Shown: positions 53,633 through 62,887 of the stretch, piece by piece
Layout: the number at the start of each line of letters is the position of its first letter
Numbering within the stretch: the stretch's first letter is position 1
Position numbers and translations under genes: made by a program
NCBI GenBank assembly: GCA_019694975.1
Contig: JAIBAY010000002.1
Location: 571,252-635,251, forward strand
Reading direction: 5' to 3'
Length of the DNA stretch: 64,000 nucleotides
Origin: Chitinophagales bacterium
GTDB lineage: Bacteria; Bacteroidota; Bacteroidia; Chitinophagales; UBA10324
Notes under the pieces: model-generated
The model's input: the letters and a program-made list of their open reading frames with translations, nothing else
What the model was told of the DNA's origin: nothing
Databases searched by the model: none

Positions 53633-54445
53633 ATGGGAAAAGTTATAGCCATAGCCAATCAGAAAGGCGGTGTGGGAAAAACCACTTCGGCCATTAACCT
53701 GGCCTCTTCGCTGGCCGTTCTCGAATATAAGACCCTGCTCATTGATGCAGATCCACAGTCAAATGCCACCTCTGGAATCGGCTTTGATCCAAAAAATATT
53801 ACCACCAGCATCTATGAATGCCTGATCGGTGAACAGAAAATCAAGGATATCATCCTGAAGACACAGACGCCCAACCTTTTCCTGGTGCCGGCACACCTCG
53901 ACCTGGTAGGTGCAGAAATAGAACTCATCAACCATCCAAACCGCGAACGTATCATGCGGCAGGTGCTGGAGGATATACGCGACCAGTTTGACTATATCAT
54001 CATCGACTGTTCACCATCACTTGGTCTGATAACGGTAAATGCGCTCACCGCTGCTGATGCTGTACTCGTTCCTGTGCAATGTGAATACTTTGCACTGGAA
54101 GGACTTGGTAAATTGCTCAATACCATAAAAATCATACAGACACGGCTGAATCCGGATCTTGAAATTGAAGGCATCGTACTCACCATGTATGACAGCAGGT
54201 TGCGGCTCAGTAACCAGGTGGTGGAAGAGGTACGTCGTCACTTCGGCGACCTTGCATTTGATACTATCATTCACCGCAATACCCGCTTGGGTGAAGCTCC
54301 CAGCTTCGGCAAGTCAGTGATCATGTATGATGCAGATAGCAAAGGTGCCATCAACTACCTTAATCTTGCACGTGAAATCCTGCAGAAGAACGATAGCACC
54401 AAGATGAAATCAGCGGAAAAAATTATTGATTTCAACCATGACTAA
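53633..54445 (+). CDS. parA: ParA/Soj chromosome-partitioning ATPase
   Basis: 270 aa. Deviant Walker A motif K11-G-G-V-G-K-T-T18 near the N-terminus, 'LLIDADPQSNATSGIG', 'YDYIIIDCSPSLGLITVNAL' (here FDYIIIDCSPSLGL) and 'NTRLGEAPSFGKSVIMYD' are all typical of Soj-type ParA. It moves chromosome origins with ParB. The first gene of the parAB-DUF5683-dapB-lepB block. No parS site was spotted nearby. Confidence 0.96.
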   Translation: MGKVIAIANQKGGVGKTTSAINLASSLAVLEYKTLLIDADPQSNATSGIGFDPKNITTSIYECLIGEQKIKDIILKTQTPNLFLVPAHLDLVGAEIELINHPNRERIMRQVLEDIRDQFDYIIIDCSPSLGLITVNALTAADAVLVPVQCEYFALEGLGKLLNTIKIIQTRLNPDLEIEGIVLTMYDSRLRLSNQVVEEVRRHFGDLAFDTIIHRNTRLGEAPSFGKSVIMYDADSKGAINYLNLAREILQKNDSTKMKSAEKIIDFNHD

Positions 54446-55310
54446 TAAACGACCTGATTTAGGCAAGGGCATCCGTGCGTTGCTTGAAAATATGGATTCT
54501 TCTGTGAGTAACGAAGCATCCATTCTTGGCAGCACTACCAATATTCCCATGGATCAGATTGAGGTAAATCCGTTTCAGCCAAGACACGACTTTGACGAAG
54601 TGGCGCTGCAGGAACTTTCTGATTCTATCAAAGTGCATGGTGTAATTCAACCTATAACGGTAAGAAAAATTGCGGCGAAGAAATACCAGATTATTGCGGG
54701 TGAACGCCGGCTGCGTGCAGCTAAATCCGCCGGACTAACCGAGATTCCCGCCTTCATCCGGTCGGCCGATGATGAACAGATGCTCGAGATGGCATTAATT
54801 GAAAACACGCATCGTGAAGATCTTAATGCCATGGAAGTGGCTATTAACTACAAAAGACTGATTGATGAATGTAACCTGAAACAGGAAGACCTGGCGGAAA
54901 AAGTTGGTAAAAACCGCACTACGGTAACCAACTACCTGCGGCTGCTGAAACTGCCGCCGGAAATACAGCAGGCCATTAAAAGCAAAGTGATTAGCATGGC
55001 ACACGCCCGCGCCATTATTAATGTTGAAGATCCGCTTGTTCAATTGCATATTTATAAGGAAACCGTTAAGCATGATTTATCGGTACGCGCTGTTGAAACC
55101 CTTGTGCGCGAATACACAAGGGTTAAGAAACCCACAGAAAAAAAATCGGCTACTTTGCCTTTCGCTTATCAGCGGCTGCAGGAAAAGATAGCTTCCCATC
55201 TTGCTACAAAAGTGGTGATTCAGCGTAAACGGCTTGGAAAAGGTGAAATAGTTATTTCTTTCTTTTCCGATACAGATCTTGAGCGTTTAACCGATCTCCT
55301 GAGCGAGTAA
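54438..55310 (+). CDS. parB: ParB/Spo0J partition protein
   Basis: 290 aa from ATG 54438 (the frame also allows TTG 54426). It overlaps the parA 3' end by 8 bp, implying coupling. Motifs: 'IPMDQIEVNPFQPRHDFDEV' and 'YQIIAGERRLRAAKSAGLTE' (CTPase/ParB-N, GERR), 'ALIENTHREDLNAMEVAINY' (E-N-x-x-R-x-D-L-N), helix-turn-helix 'LAEKVGKNRTTVTNYLRLLK'. Binds parS and spreads as a CTP-dependent clamp. Confidence 0.96.
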   Translation: MTNKRPDLGKGIRALLENMDSSVSNEASILGSTTNIPMDQIEVNPFQPRHDFDEVALQELSDSIKVHGVIQPITVRKIAAKKYQIIAGERRLRAAKSAGLTEIPAFIRSADDEQMLEMALIENTHREDLNAMEVAINYKRLIDECNLKQEDLAEKVGKNRTTVTNYLRLLKLPPEIQQAIKSKVISMAHARAIINVEDPLVQLHIYKETVKHDLSVRAVETLVREYTRVKKPTEKKSATLPFAYQRLQEKIASHLATKVVIQRKRLGKGEIVISFFSDTDLERLTDLLSE

Positions 55311-55481
55311 TTCAAATCGCATCTCAATTAACAGCATGAACTCTCCCTATGCTGATTTAACCCATTGTACGGGTTAACCCTGTCAATGCTTTCTCCCTGC
55401 TTTCGATTGAGTTTCAGGTCATGAATAATTCTTTCCTTTTCTTTGCGTTATCGTAACCCTACACTAGATAGAGCCCGGGCA

Positions 55482-56138
55482 TTGACACAGACTTTTATTT
55501 TTCGTTTTGCGCTGAAAGGACTTTTGCCTTTCATCCTGTCATGGAGCGCCCTCAGTTTATCGGCAAAGGCGCAGGATACCTTGCAGTTGTCATCACCGGA
55601 TACCACCAAACTGAAAAGTGCACAGACATTCCACTTGTTTCCGGATGTTCACTCGCCCAAAGCTGCCGGCATTGCCTCCGCAGTGCTCCCGGGCCTTGGT
55701 CAGGCCTACAACAGGAAATACTGGAAGATTCCAATCATTTATGCTGGCCTCGCCACCGCCGGTTATTTTATCTACTATAATTACACCATATATAATAACT
55801 TCCAAAAAGCATATGAGTTACGCAACGACGGGGATACATCTACCAACCTTAGTTCATTCGAAGTCTGGTATATTACCAGCACGCAAACGATTTATACCGA
55901 TGGCTATGAAAGCACCCAATTGTCTGAACTGAGCAATATCTATCGCCGTAATACCGACCTTTCCATCATTGTGGCAGCCGGAATCTATGCGCTGAATATC
56001 ATCGATGCCGTTGTTGATGCACATCTTTTTCAGTTTGATGTAAGTGATAACCTCAGCATGAACCTGCAGCCATTCTACGCACCCGGCGTCACAGGAAAGG
56101 CACGTGGCGGTGTGATGCTGACAATGAATTTGAAGTAA
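55482..56138 (+). CDS. DUF5683 domain-containing protein
   Basis: About 218 aa. No ATG in frame until the C-terminus; TTG 55482 is my choice because it gives a sensible signal peptide (FALKGLLPFILSWSALSLSAKA), with TTG 55443 as an alternative. Mature sequence: 'HSPKAAGIASAVLPGLGQAY', 'NRKYWKIPIIYAGLATAGYF', 'YYNYTIYNNFQKAY' and 'TNLSSFEVWYITSTQTIYTD', as in the DUF5683 family that sits between parB and dapB in Bacteroidota. Function unknown; it probably has two membrane segments. Confidence 0.88.
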   Translation: MTQTFIFRFALKGLLPFILSWSALSLSAKAQDTLQLSSPDTTKLKSAQTFHLFPDVHSPKAAGIASAVLPGLGQAYNRKYWKIPIIYAGLATAGYFIYYNYTIYNNFQKAYELRNDGDTSTNLSSFEVWYITSTQTIYTDGYESTQLSELSNIYRRNTDLSIIVAAGIYALNIIDAVVDAHLFQFDVSDNLSMNLQPFYAPGVTGKARGGVMLTMNLK

Positions 56139-56201
56139 CAAAAATAAATTTTCAATACAGGAGTCACATTACGTAAACCACACTCAATAACCTGCAAACT
56201 G

Positions 56202-56945
56202 ATGAAAATTGCATTACTCGGATATGGAAAAATGGGGAAGATGATTGAAAAATGTGCTACCGGAAACAGAGAATACTCAATCAGTCTGAAGATCAATACC
56301 GCAAACCGCCATTCAATCTCGAAGGAACAATTGCAGCAAGCAGATGTTGTCATTGAATTTTCATCTCCGGATGCAGTCATTGAAAACATTAATTGGTGCC
56401 TGGAGGCGGGAATGCCGATGGTTATTGGCACCACCGGCTGGTATGATGATCTCGAAAATGTTAAACGCTGGTGCAGAGAAAAGAAAGGAGCCATCGTTTA
56501 TGCCAGCAATTTCAGCATCGGCGTCAATATCATGTTTGAACTCAACCGCAAGCTGGCACAACTGATGAGGTCAAAGCAGGAATATGATGTCAGTTTGGAG
56601 GAGGTGCATCATGTCCATAAAAAAGATGCTCCCAGCGGAACGGCCATCACCCTTGCGAATGACCTGTTGAAAGAATCAACAGTTAAAAAATCATGGTTAA
56701 GCATACGGGACAACGATTCAGCAGCAAAAAATCATAATCCATCTGAATTGATAATTTTGTCGCGCCGTGAAGACGCTGTAGTAGGAACGCATACTGTGGA
56801 ATACGGTTCATCCGCTGATAGGATTTCCATCAGGCATGAAGCATTTTCACGGGAAGGCTTTGCAAAAGGCGCCCTCGCTGCGGCAAACTGGATCAGGGAT
56901 AAAAAAGGCATTTTTGAATTTTCGGAAATATTAAAAGAGATATGA
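56202..56945 (+). CDS. dapB: 4-hydroxy-tetrahydrodipicolinate reductase
   Basis: 247 aa. Reduces the dihydrodipicolinate-level intermediate with NAD(P)H, giving lysine and the diaminopimelate for peptidoglycan. Motifs: 'IALLGYGKMGKMIEKCA' (nucleotide loop), 'VIEFSSPDAVIENINWCLEA', 'MVIGTTGWYDDLE', 'IVYASNFSIGVNIMFELNRK', and the catalytic 'LEEVHHVHKKDAPSGTAITL'. Follows the DUF5683 gene by 63 bp, and lepB follows 125 bp later. Confidence 0.96.
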   Translation: MKIALLGYGKMGKMIEKCATGNREYSISLKINTANRHSISKEQLQQADVVIEFSSPDAVIENINWCLEAGMPMVIGTTGWYDDLENVKRWCREKKGAIVYASNFSIGVNIMFELNRKLAQLMRSKQEYDVSLEEVHHVHKKDAPSGTAITLANDLLKESTVKKSWLSIRDNDSAAKNHNPSELIILSRREDAVVGTHTVEYGSSADRISIRHEAFSREGFAKGALAAANWIRDKKGIFEFSEILKEI

Positions 56946-57070
56946 AGTGCAAAAAAAACAGCGATGGTTGCGCGGGTTTCATTCCTGCGGCATCACTGCT
57001 TTGCTGGTGCCTGTCATATTCCGGAAATCAATTGTAAACACTTCTCCGCTAAAAGTAAAATCAGTCGTCA

Positions 57071-58177
57071 ATGAATTGGAAATTCTGGCAAAATAGCGCC
57101 GCTAAAAAAACAAAGGTTAAAAAGTCAAAGACAAGAGAATGGATTGACGCATTGATTTTTGCGGTGATTGCTGCAACAATCATCCGCACTTTTGTATTGG
57201 AAGCCTATACCATACCCACGCCCTCCATGGAAAAATCATTGATGGTAGGTGATTTTCTCTTTGTCAGCAAGATGCATTATGGTGCGCGCATTCCGCAGAC
57301 GCCGCTTTCCTTTCCATTCGCCCATCATACCATGCCATTAATTGGCGGAAAATCATACCTGGAATGGATTCATCTCCCCTATTATCGCCTGCCCGGCTTT
57401 CAGCAGATCAAAAACAATGATGTGGTGGTTTTTAATTACCCTATGGAAGACTTCAGGCCTGTAGATAAACGTGAAAATTATATTAAGCGCTGTATCGGCA
57501 TTCCCGGAGATACCCTGGAAATCAGGGATGCTGAAGTGTTTATTAATGGCCGGAAAAATACAGATTGGCCAGGGCAGCAGACAGACTACCTTATTACAAC
57601 AGACGGCACCGGCATTAATGAAAGATTACGTAAGGATCTTGATATTCCTGAATTGGAACCTACCAATAACCCGGGCCAATTTCGGGTGAAGTTGTCAGTT
57701 AATAATTATGCGGCACTGTCTAAACTTAAGAATGTAAAATCGATTGAACCTCTGATATGGTCTAAGGGTCTCGTACCGGAAGCGTTATTCCCGGGCGACA
57801 CAAAAGATTTTCCTTATAACATTGATAATTTCGGGCCGGTCTGGATTCCGAAAAAAGGGGTGACAGTAGGTATCGACAAAAAAAATATACGGTTATATCA
57901 GCGGCTCATCACGATTTATGAAGGTCATAATCTCGATGTCACTAAAGATGGCAAGGTAATTCTTGATGGAAAAGAAATTACATCCTACACTTTTCAGATG
58001 AATTATTATTGGATGATGGGTGATAACCGCCACGATTCTTTTGACTCAAGGTTTTGGGGATTTGTACCCGAAGACCATATTGTCGGCAAAGCATGGTTTG
58101 TCTGGATGTCATGGAATAAAAACGGTTCATTCATCGACAAAATCAGGTGGAGCAGGTTGTTTCATGGCATACATTAA
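57071..58177 (+). CDS. lepB: Signal peptidase I, copy 1
   Basis: 368 aa inner-membrane enzyme that removes signal peptides from Sec-exported proteins. Membrane segment at about 25-45, then the catalytic S52 (PTPSMEKS), K139 in YIKRCIGIPGDT, and late 'WMMGDNRHDSFDSRFWGFVP' with 'GKAWFVWMSW'. About 170 residues lie between the Lys and the GDN motif, longer than in the E. coli type, as commonly seen in Bacteroidota. Confidence 0.95.
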   Translation: MNWKFWQNSAAKKTKVKKSKTREWIDALIFAVIAATIIRTFVLEAYTIPTPSMEKSLMVGDFLFVSKMHYGARIPQTPLSFPFAHHTMPLIGGKSYLEWIHLPYYRLPGFQQIKNNDVVVFNYPMEDFRPVDKRENYIKRCIGIPGDTLEIRDAEVFINGRKNTDWPGQQTDYLITTDGTGINERLRKDLDIPELEPTNNPGQFRVKLSVNNYAALSKLKNVKSIEPLIWSKGLVPEALFPGDTKDFPYNIDNFGPVWIPKKGVTVGIDKKNIRLYQRLITIYEGHNLDVTKDGKVILDGKEITSYTFQMNYYWMMGDNRHDSFDSRFWGFVPEDHIVGKAWFVWMSWNKNGSFIDKIRWSRLFHGIH

Positions 58178-58273
58178 CTGCCATGCTTTTTGCACTGCGT
58201 AAGCACAACTGCTTAAATAAATCCTCCATAATTTCCGGCATGCCGGGCAACCTGCAGGATCTCACTTAATGCA

Positions 58274-59392
58274 ATGGCAATTGCCAAAATGTTCAGATTC
58301 AGATCAAAGGATAACAGGGCTGCTGCAAGGCAAAAAAAATCCCGCCTGCGCGAATGGACGGAAGCAGTTTTGTTTGCTGTGATCGCCGCCATTGTCATTC
58401 GCACTTTTGTGGTGGAAGCTTACACTATTCCAACAGCATCCATGGAGAAAACTTTGCTGATCGGAGATTTTTTGTTTGTAAGCAAATTGCATTATGGCGC
58501 CAGGATACCGGTAACACCACTCAGCGTTCCGTTTGTTCATAATACACTTCCGTTTACCAATGGAAATTCATACACCGAGTGGATCAGTATCCCGTATAAG
58601 AGGCTTCCCGGTTTTCAGAAGATCAAGCGTAATGATATCATAGTCTTTAACTATCCGCTGGAAGACTCCCGGCCTGTTGACAAAAAGGAAAACTACATTA
58701 AGCGATGTGTGGCTGTTGCAGGCGATACGCTGGAAATCAGGAATGCTGAAATATTCATTAATGGAAAAAGAAGCAGCGGCTTTCCAGGGCAGCAGCAGGA
58801 ATATTCCGTAATCACTGATGGTACCGATATCAAACAGTATTTTCTCGAATCACTTGACATTACCGAATTTTCCCGGCTCTCTAACCCGGGTGAGTTTCGT
58901 GCAAGCCTTACAAAGTCAGCCGTTGATTCAGTGCTTGCGTTAAAAAATGTGCAATCTGTTACAACGGTAATTCAACAGAAAAGTCATGCGCCGGAAGTCA
59001 TTTTTCCGCAAGATCAATTGCATTTCGACTGGTCTGTAGATAATCTCGGGCCGATATGGATTCCAAGTAAAGGATCGACAATCACCCTCGATTCAGGCAA
59101 CATTGCGCTTTATCAAAGAATCATTTCCAGGTATGAAAAGCATGTTCTTACAATTGATAAAGACGGCCATATTCTGATTGACGGTAAAGCAACTGCACAA
59201 TATACCTTCACCATGAATTATTATTGGATGATGGGCGATAACCGTCATAATTCGCTCGATTCGCGCTATTGGGGATTCGTTCCCGAGGATCATATTGTCG
59301 GAAAAGCCTGGTTTATCTGGATGTCGCTGAAGTCGGAAGCAACCGGCTTTGACAAAGTAAGATGGGACCGGATCTTTCAAAGTATTCACTAG
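58274..59392 (+). CDS. lepB: Signal peptidase I, copy 2
   Basis: 372 aa, a tandem paralog of the upstream gene. Ser-Lys dyad S56 (PTASMEKT) and K143 (YIKRCVAVAGDT), with 'WMMGDNRHNSLDSRYWGFVP' near the C-terminus. Same domain layout and the same insertion; roughly half of residues agree by eye. Both copies keep all catalytic residues, so both are probably active, maybe with different substrates. Confidence 0.95.
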   Translation: MAIAKMFRFRSKDNRAAARQKKSRLREWTEAVLFAVIAAIVIRTFVVEAYTIPTASMEKTLLIGDFLFVSKLHYGARIPVTPLSVPFVHNTLPFTNGNSYTEWISIPYKRLPGFQKIKRNDIIVFNYPLEDSRPVDKKENYIKRCVAVAGDTLEIRNAEIFINGKRSSGFPGQQQEYSVITDGTDIKQYFLESLDITEFSRLSNPGEFRASLTKSAVDSVLALKNVQSVTTVIQQKSHAPEVIFPQDQLHFDWSVDNLGPIWIPSKGSTITLDSGNIALYQRIISRYEKHVLTIDKDGHILIDGKATAQYTFTMNYYWMMGDNRHNSLDSRYWGFVPEDHIVGKAWFIWMSLKSEATGFDKVRWDRIFQSIH

Positions 59393-59500
59393 CCGGAAAT
59401 CTTATCGGCAATAATTCCTGATCATATCAGCTGTAGCGGTGTACCTGCTAAGTCGCAAAAACCTTGCACAGATTCCAGGATCAGCCAATTTGAGTTCAGC

Positions 59501-59531
59501 AAAAAAAAATCCCTGGAGAGAGCAGGGATTT
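59501..59531 (-). terminator. Intrinsic terminator of the DoxX-like gene
   Basis: On the minus strand: AAATCCCTG / CAGGGATTT stem with a 7-base loop and nine T. It lies 25 bp after the stop of the DoxX-like gene. Confidence 0.88.
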
Positions 59532-59555
59532 GACCTAAATTTATGAAGAATGCTG

Positions 59556-59921
59556 TCAGGATTTCTTACCTATACCTGCTACCATCAGCGCTGCTGCTGC
59601 CATCGCAGTATCCTTCACCACCATGCTCACCGACATTTGTGCCGTTGCAGGATCTGAAAGACCCGGCATATGAACGGTAATGACAATGATGATGAGAAAA
59701 ACAGCCAATAAAATCCCGGAGTAATAAGTATAACGGTTAATGATAAAACTAACCGCAGCAGCAAGCAGGCAGATACCGGTTAGATAAACCATCGGTACTG
59801 CAATACCTGAAAGGAAGGAAGGTATCATGCCGCTCATTGCATCAGCGCTGGTTAAGTGACCTACGCCAAAGAAAGCAACGGTTAATCCAAAGAGAATGCG
59901 TCCAATAGTAGTTAGATTCAT
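59556..59921 (-). CDS. DoxX-like small membrane protein
   Basis: 121 aa, four hydrophobic helices (about 5-21, 37-60, 67-84, 103-118). 'IGRILFGLTVAFFGVGHLTS' and the short loops fit the DoxX/DoxD-like family, which includes thiosulfate-quinone oxidoreductase-related and stress-linked proteins. Function cannot be told from sequence. It has its own terminator. Confidence 0.7.
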   Translation of the reverse strand: MNLTTIGRILFGLTVAFFGVGHLTSADAMSGMIPSFLSGIAVPMVYLTGICLLAAAVSFIINRYTYYSGILLAVFLIIIVITVHMPGLSDPATAQMSVSMVVKDTAMAAAALMVAGIGKKS

Positions 59922-60084
59922 GTTAGTTTGGTTTTTGATGAATAAATGAAAAATGACAATGCATGCGGAATATATTTAGTTCCCGGTCAACCAAGTTACA
60001 CAGCATATCATATAACAAATTAGTTTGCTGCAAATTGTTTTCAACATTAACTTTCAGCACCGGAGGCAGATACCTGAAAAAATA

Positions 60085-60092
60085 TAACTTTG
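60085..60092 (+). promoter_or_regulatory. -7 box of the adhesin-like gene
   Basis: TAACTTTG, exact TAnnTTTG match, 56 bp before the ATG at 60149; no clear -33 element. Confidence 0.4.
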
Positions 60093-60148
60093 AGCACATT
60101 ACAACTACTGATTAGTAACAAATACGTCCTGATTTTTACACTTGTTGT

Positions 60149-62575
60149 ATGATAAAAAAAATACTGCCTGTTCTTCTTTTGCTTAGTTGTGTCCGGTTGG
60201 CTTCCGGTCAGAACATCAGTGGCATCATCAACAGTTATGCACAGGTTACCGCAATTGCAGGCACTACCTTCACCACGGTATCTTCTGCCGGATTCGCGGT
60301 TGGCGATAAGATTATTGTGATTCAGATGAAAGGTGCGTCAATTACCACCGCCAATACATCCGCTTACGGTGATATCACGAACCTCAACAATGCCGGCAAC
60401 TGGGAATTTGCCACTATTTCCGCTATCAATGGCAACGACATTACAGTTGCATCGCCTTTAGTAAAGACTTATACGGTGAATGCAAAAGTTCAGCTGGTAA
60501 CTGTTCCTACATATTGTTCGGTGAATATCATTGATACATTAACCTGCAAAGCCTGGGATGGGTTAACCGGTGGAGTGCTGGCCTTTGTATCAGGCGGCAC
60601 GGTTAACATGAATGCAGATATCAATGTAAGCGGAAAAGGTTTCCGGCCGGGTACTGCCTGTAATACGGGTTTCTTTGCCTGCAATAATGCTAACTGGTTT
60701 ATTAATCCAACCAATTGCCTTGGGGGCTGGAAAGGTGAAGGCATTGCTGAATATGTCAATAATCCTCAGAGCGGTGGACGTGCTAAACTCGCCAATGGCG
60801 GTGGCGGTGCAAATCCCGGAAACAATGGCGGCGGTGGTGGTGGAAATGCCGGTGCAGGCGGATTAGGAGGATTTGAGGATAACAGTTGCGGTGCAACCAC
60901 CGTACAGGGTATTGGAGGTTTGGGATTAAACTATACGCTGGGTAAGATTTTTTTAGGCGGTGCTGGCGGCAATGGAACCGGCAACGATGCGCAACCTATT
61001 TTTCCCGGTACACACGGCGGTGGAATCGTGATGATTTCAGCCAATACGATTGAACCTAATGGATTTTCTATCAGGGCAGAAGGTGCTGATCAGCTCAATC
61101 TGACAAGCGATGAGGGTGCGGGCGGAGGTGGTGGTGGCGGCGTGGTGGTGCTCGATGTACAAAATGTGCTTTCACCATTGATAGTTTCTGCCAATGGAGG
61201 CGATGGCGGATCAATATCCAATAACCTGGTACTTACCGGATGCCAGGGACCTGGCGGTGGTGGTGGAGGTGGTGTGCTGTGGACTTCCGGTGCAGCAGTA
61301 CCGGCCAATGTATTATTCTCCGCGAATGGCGGTGCTGCAGGACTTATCGTTCAGCCATTCAGTTTCTGTTATCTCACTACCTATGGGGCAACGGATGGTG
61401 AACCCGGAACAACCATCTTCAACTTTCCGCCTCAGCCACTTCCGCTGTCGTCAAATCCGGTGAGTTTAGGCAGTGATTTTAATATTTGTCCGCTTGGCAG
61501 TGATACCATTGCCCCCGGACCCGGATACAGCTCTTTTACCTGGCAGGATGGCTCCACTGATTCCTTTTATGTAGTCACCGATTCGGGCAGCTATATTCTC
61601 ACGGCCGCTGATATGGGAGGATGTTTCAGCTCCGATACCATACACATCGGTTTCCTGCCGCCATCAACGTACAGCATGGGCAATGATACGGTGGTTTGCA
61701 AAGGACAACTGGTGATACTCGATGCCGGCGCCGGTTTTGCCACTTACCTGTGGCAGGATATGTCAACTAATCAGACTTACAATGCGATCAATGCAGGAAC
61801 ATACTCAGTAACTGTTACTGATACGGATGGTTGTATCAAACTCAGTACCATCAAGGTTAACAATTTCGGAATAGCACCGCTCGAAATCGGCAACGACACT
61901 TCGCTTTGCGTTGGCGACAAAGTGATCTTTAATGGAGGTGCCTTTTCTGATTATGTCTGGCAGGATGGCTCCAAAGGGCCCATTTTCACTGCAACGGCTC
62001 CGGGAATTTATTATGTCACGGTAACAGATTTTAACGGTTGTGTTCAATCAGATACAGCAGAAATAATCTCCTTCTATCCGCAGCCGCCGGATGCCTTCTT
62101 AACCGACACGGTACTCTGCACCAGTGAGTTTATCCTGCTGGAAGGTCCGCTTGGGTATGCCAGCTACTTGTGGACAGATGGTTCTACAACGAGTGCTATC
62201 ACCGTAGTAAAACCCGATGTATACGGCCTCACCATAACGTCATCAGATGGCTGTTCGAGCAGCGACAGTACCATCGTTTCCCTGAAATGCCCAACCAGTA
62301 TTTATATGCCTACTGCATTTACGCCCAATGGCGATGGTATTAATGACACCTATATTCCAATAGGTTACAACATCACTTCCTATAATATAATCATCTATAA
62401 CCGATGGGGAAAAGTTGTTTATGTTTCTTCTGATTTCACTGTTGGCTGGGATGGCAGATCAAAGGATATAAAGTGTGAAACCGGAACATATATCTATTCA
62501 GTCAGCTGGACCGGCTCACTCGATGGCAAGCCATCATCGGGTACGTTAAAAGGTAATTTGACTCTGATCAGATAA
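60149..62575 (+). CDS. Large secreted Gly-rich protein with T9SS type B (gliding-motility) C-terminal domain
   Basis: 808 aa. Signal peptide 1-20. N-terminal part (about 25-430) is beta-helix-like with long Gly-rich stretches (GGGANPGNNGGGGGG, GAGGGGGGGVVVLD, GPGGGGGGGVLWTS). Residues about 440-700 hold four Ig-like repeats of ~60 residues, each with 'Y/F-x-W-Q/T-D-G/M-S-T...G-Y/T-Y-x-L/V-T...D' (YSSFTWQDGSTDSF, FATYLWQDMSTNQT, FSDYVWQDGSKGPI, YASYLWTDGSTTSA). The C-terminus 'PTAFTPNGDGINDTYIPIGY ... IIIYNRWGKVVYVSSDF' is the CHU-type sorting domain. Probably a surface adhesin or glycan-binding protein. Confidence 0.92.
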   Translation: MIKKILPVLLLLSCVRLASGQNISGIINSYAQVTAIAGTTFTTVSSAGFAVGDKIIVIQMKGASITTANTSAYGDITNLNNAGNWEFATISAINGNDITVASPLVKTYTVNAKVQLVTVPTYCSVNIIDTLTCKAWDGLTGGVLAFVSGGTVNMNADINVSGKGFRPGTACNTGFFACNNANWFINPTNCLGGWKGEGIAEYVNNPQSGGRAKLANGGGGANPGNNGGGGGGNAGAGGLGGFEDNSCGATTVQGIGGLGLNYTLGKIFLGGAGGNGTGNDAQPIFPGTHGGGIVMISANTIEPNGFSIRAEGADQLNLTSDEGAGGGGGGGVVVLDVQNVLSPLIVSANGGDGGSISNNLVLTGCQGPGGGGGGGVLWTSGAAVPANVLFSANGGAAGLIVQPFSFCYLTTYGATDGEPGTTIFNFPPQPLPLSSNPVSLGSDFNICPLGSDTIAPGPGYSSFTWQDGSTDSFYVVTDSGSYILTAADMGGCFSSDTIHIGFLPPSTYSMGNDTVVCKGQLVILDAGAGFATYLWQDMSTNQTYNAINAGTYSVTVTDTDGCIKLSTIKVNNFGIAPLEIGNDTSLCVGDKVIFNGGAFSDYVWQDGSKGPIFTATAPGIYYVTVTDFNGCVQSDTAEIISFYPQPPDAFLTDTVLCTSEFILLEGPLGYASYLWTDGSTTSAITVVKPDVYGLTITSSDGCSSSDSTIVSLKCPTSIYMPTAFTPNGDGINDTYIPIGYNITSYNIIIYNRWGKVVYVSSDFTVGWDGRSKDIKCETGTYIYSVSWTGSLDGKPSSGTLKGNLTLIR

Positions 62576-62887
62576 TTTCCCTGACTGCCGCAGCTTTCAA
62601 TGCCTTATTTTTTCATCGTGTAGAGACTGCAACCTATGAGCTATCAGCAGTAAAATATATTGGGCAGCATAACAATTGCTCGCACAACATTATTCCACCA
62701 GGCAAGTCAGCAACATTTTTTCTCCTGTTTTCAATAATGAAATTTAAATGGCTGTTTTCTGCCGTGAATAGTCAGGTATGATGTAACATCAGCTAACCTG
62801 AAATTATTAATCGCTACAGCAAAATATGTTGCAGAAAAATACAATCGGAGTTCACATGTGCACAATCCTTCCGGGATAAAACACCAG
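62576..62887. other. 312-bp gap between convergent genes
   Basis: No gene, hairpin terminator or known repeat seen. Confidence 0.4.

Noticed and set aside
53311-53658. 115-codon minus-strand frame across the parA start
   Set aside because: Overlaps the parA start and promoter, no recognised motif and no partner gene.
60790-61270. CRISPR-like or tandem repeat DNA
   Set aside because: GGT/GGC-rich sequence encodes Gly-rich segments of one protein; no regular repeat-spacer structure.
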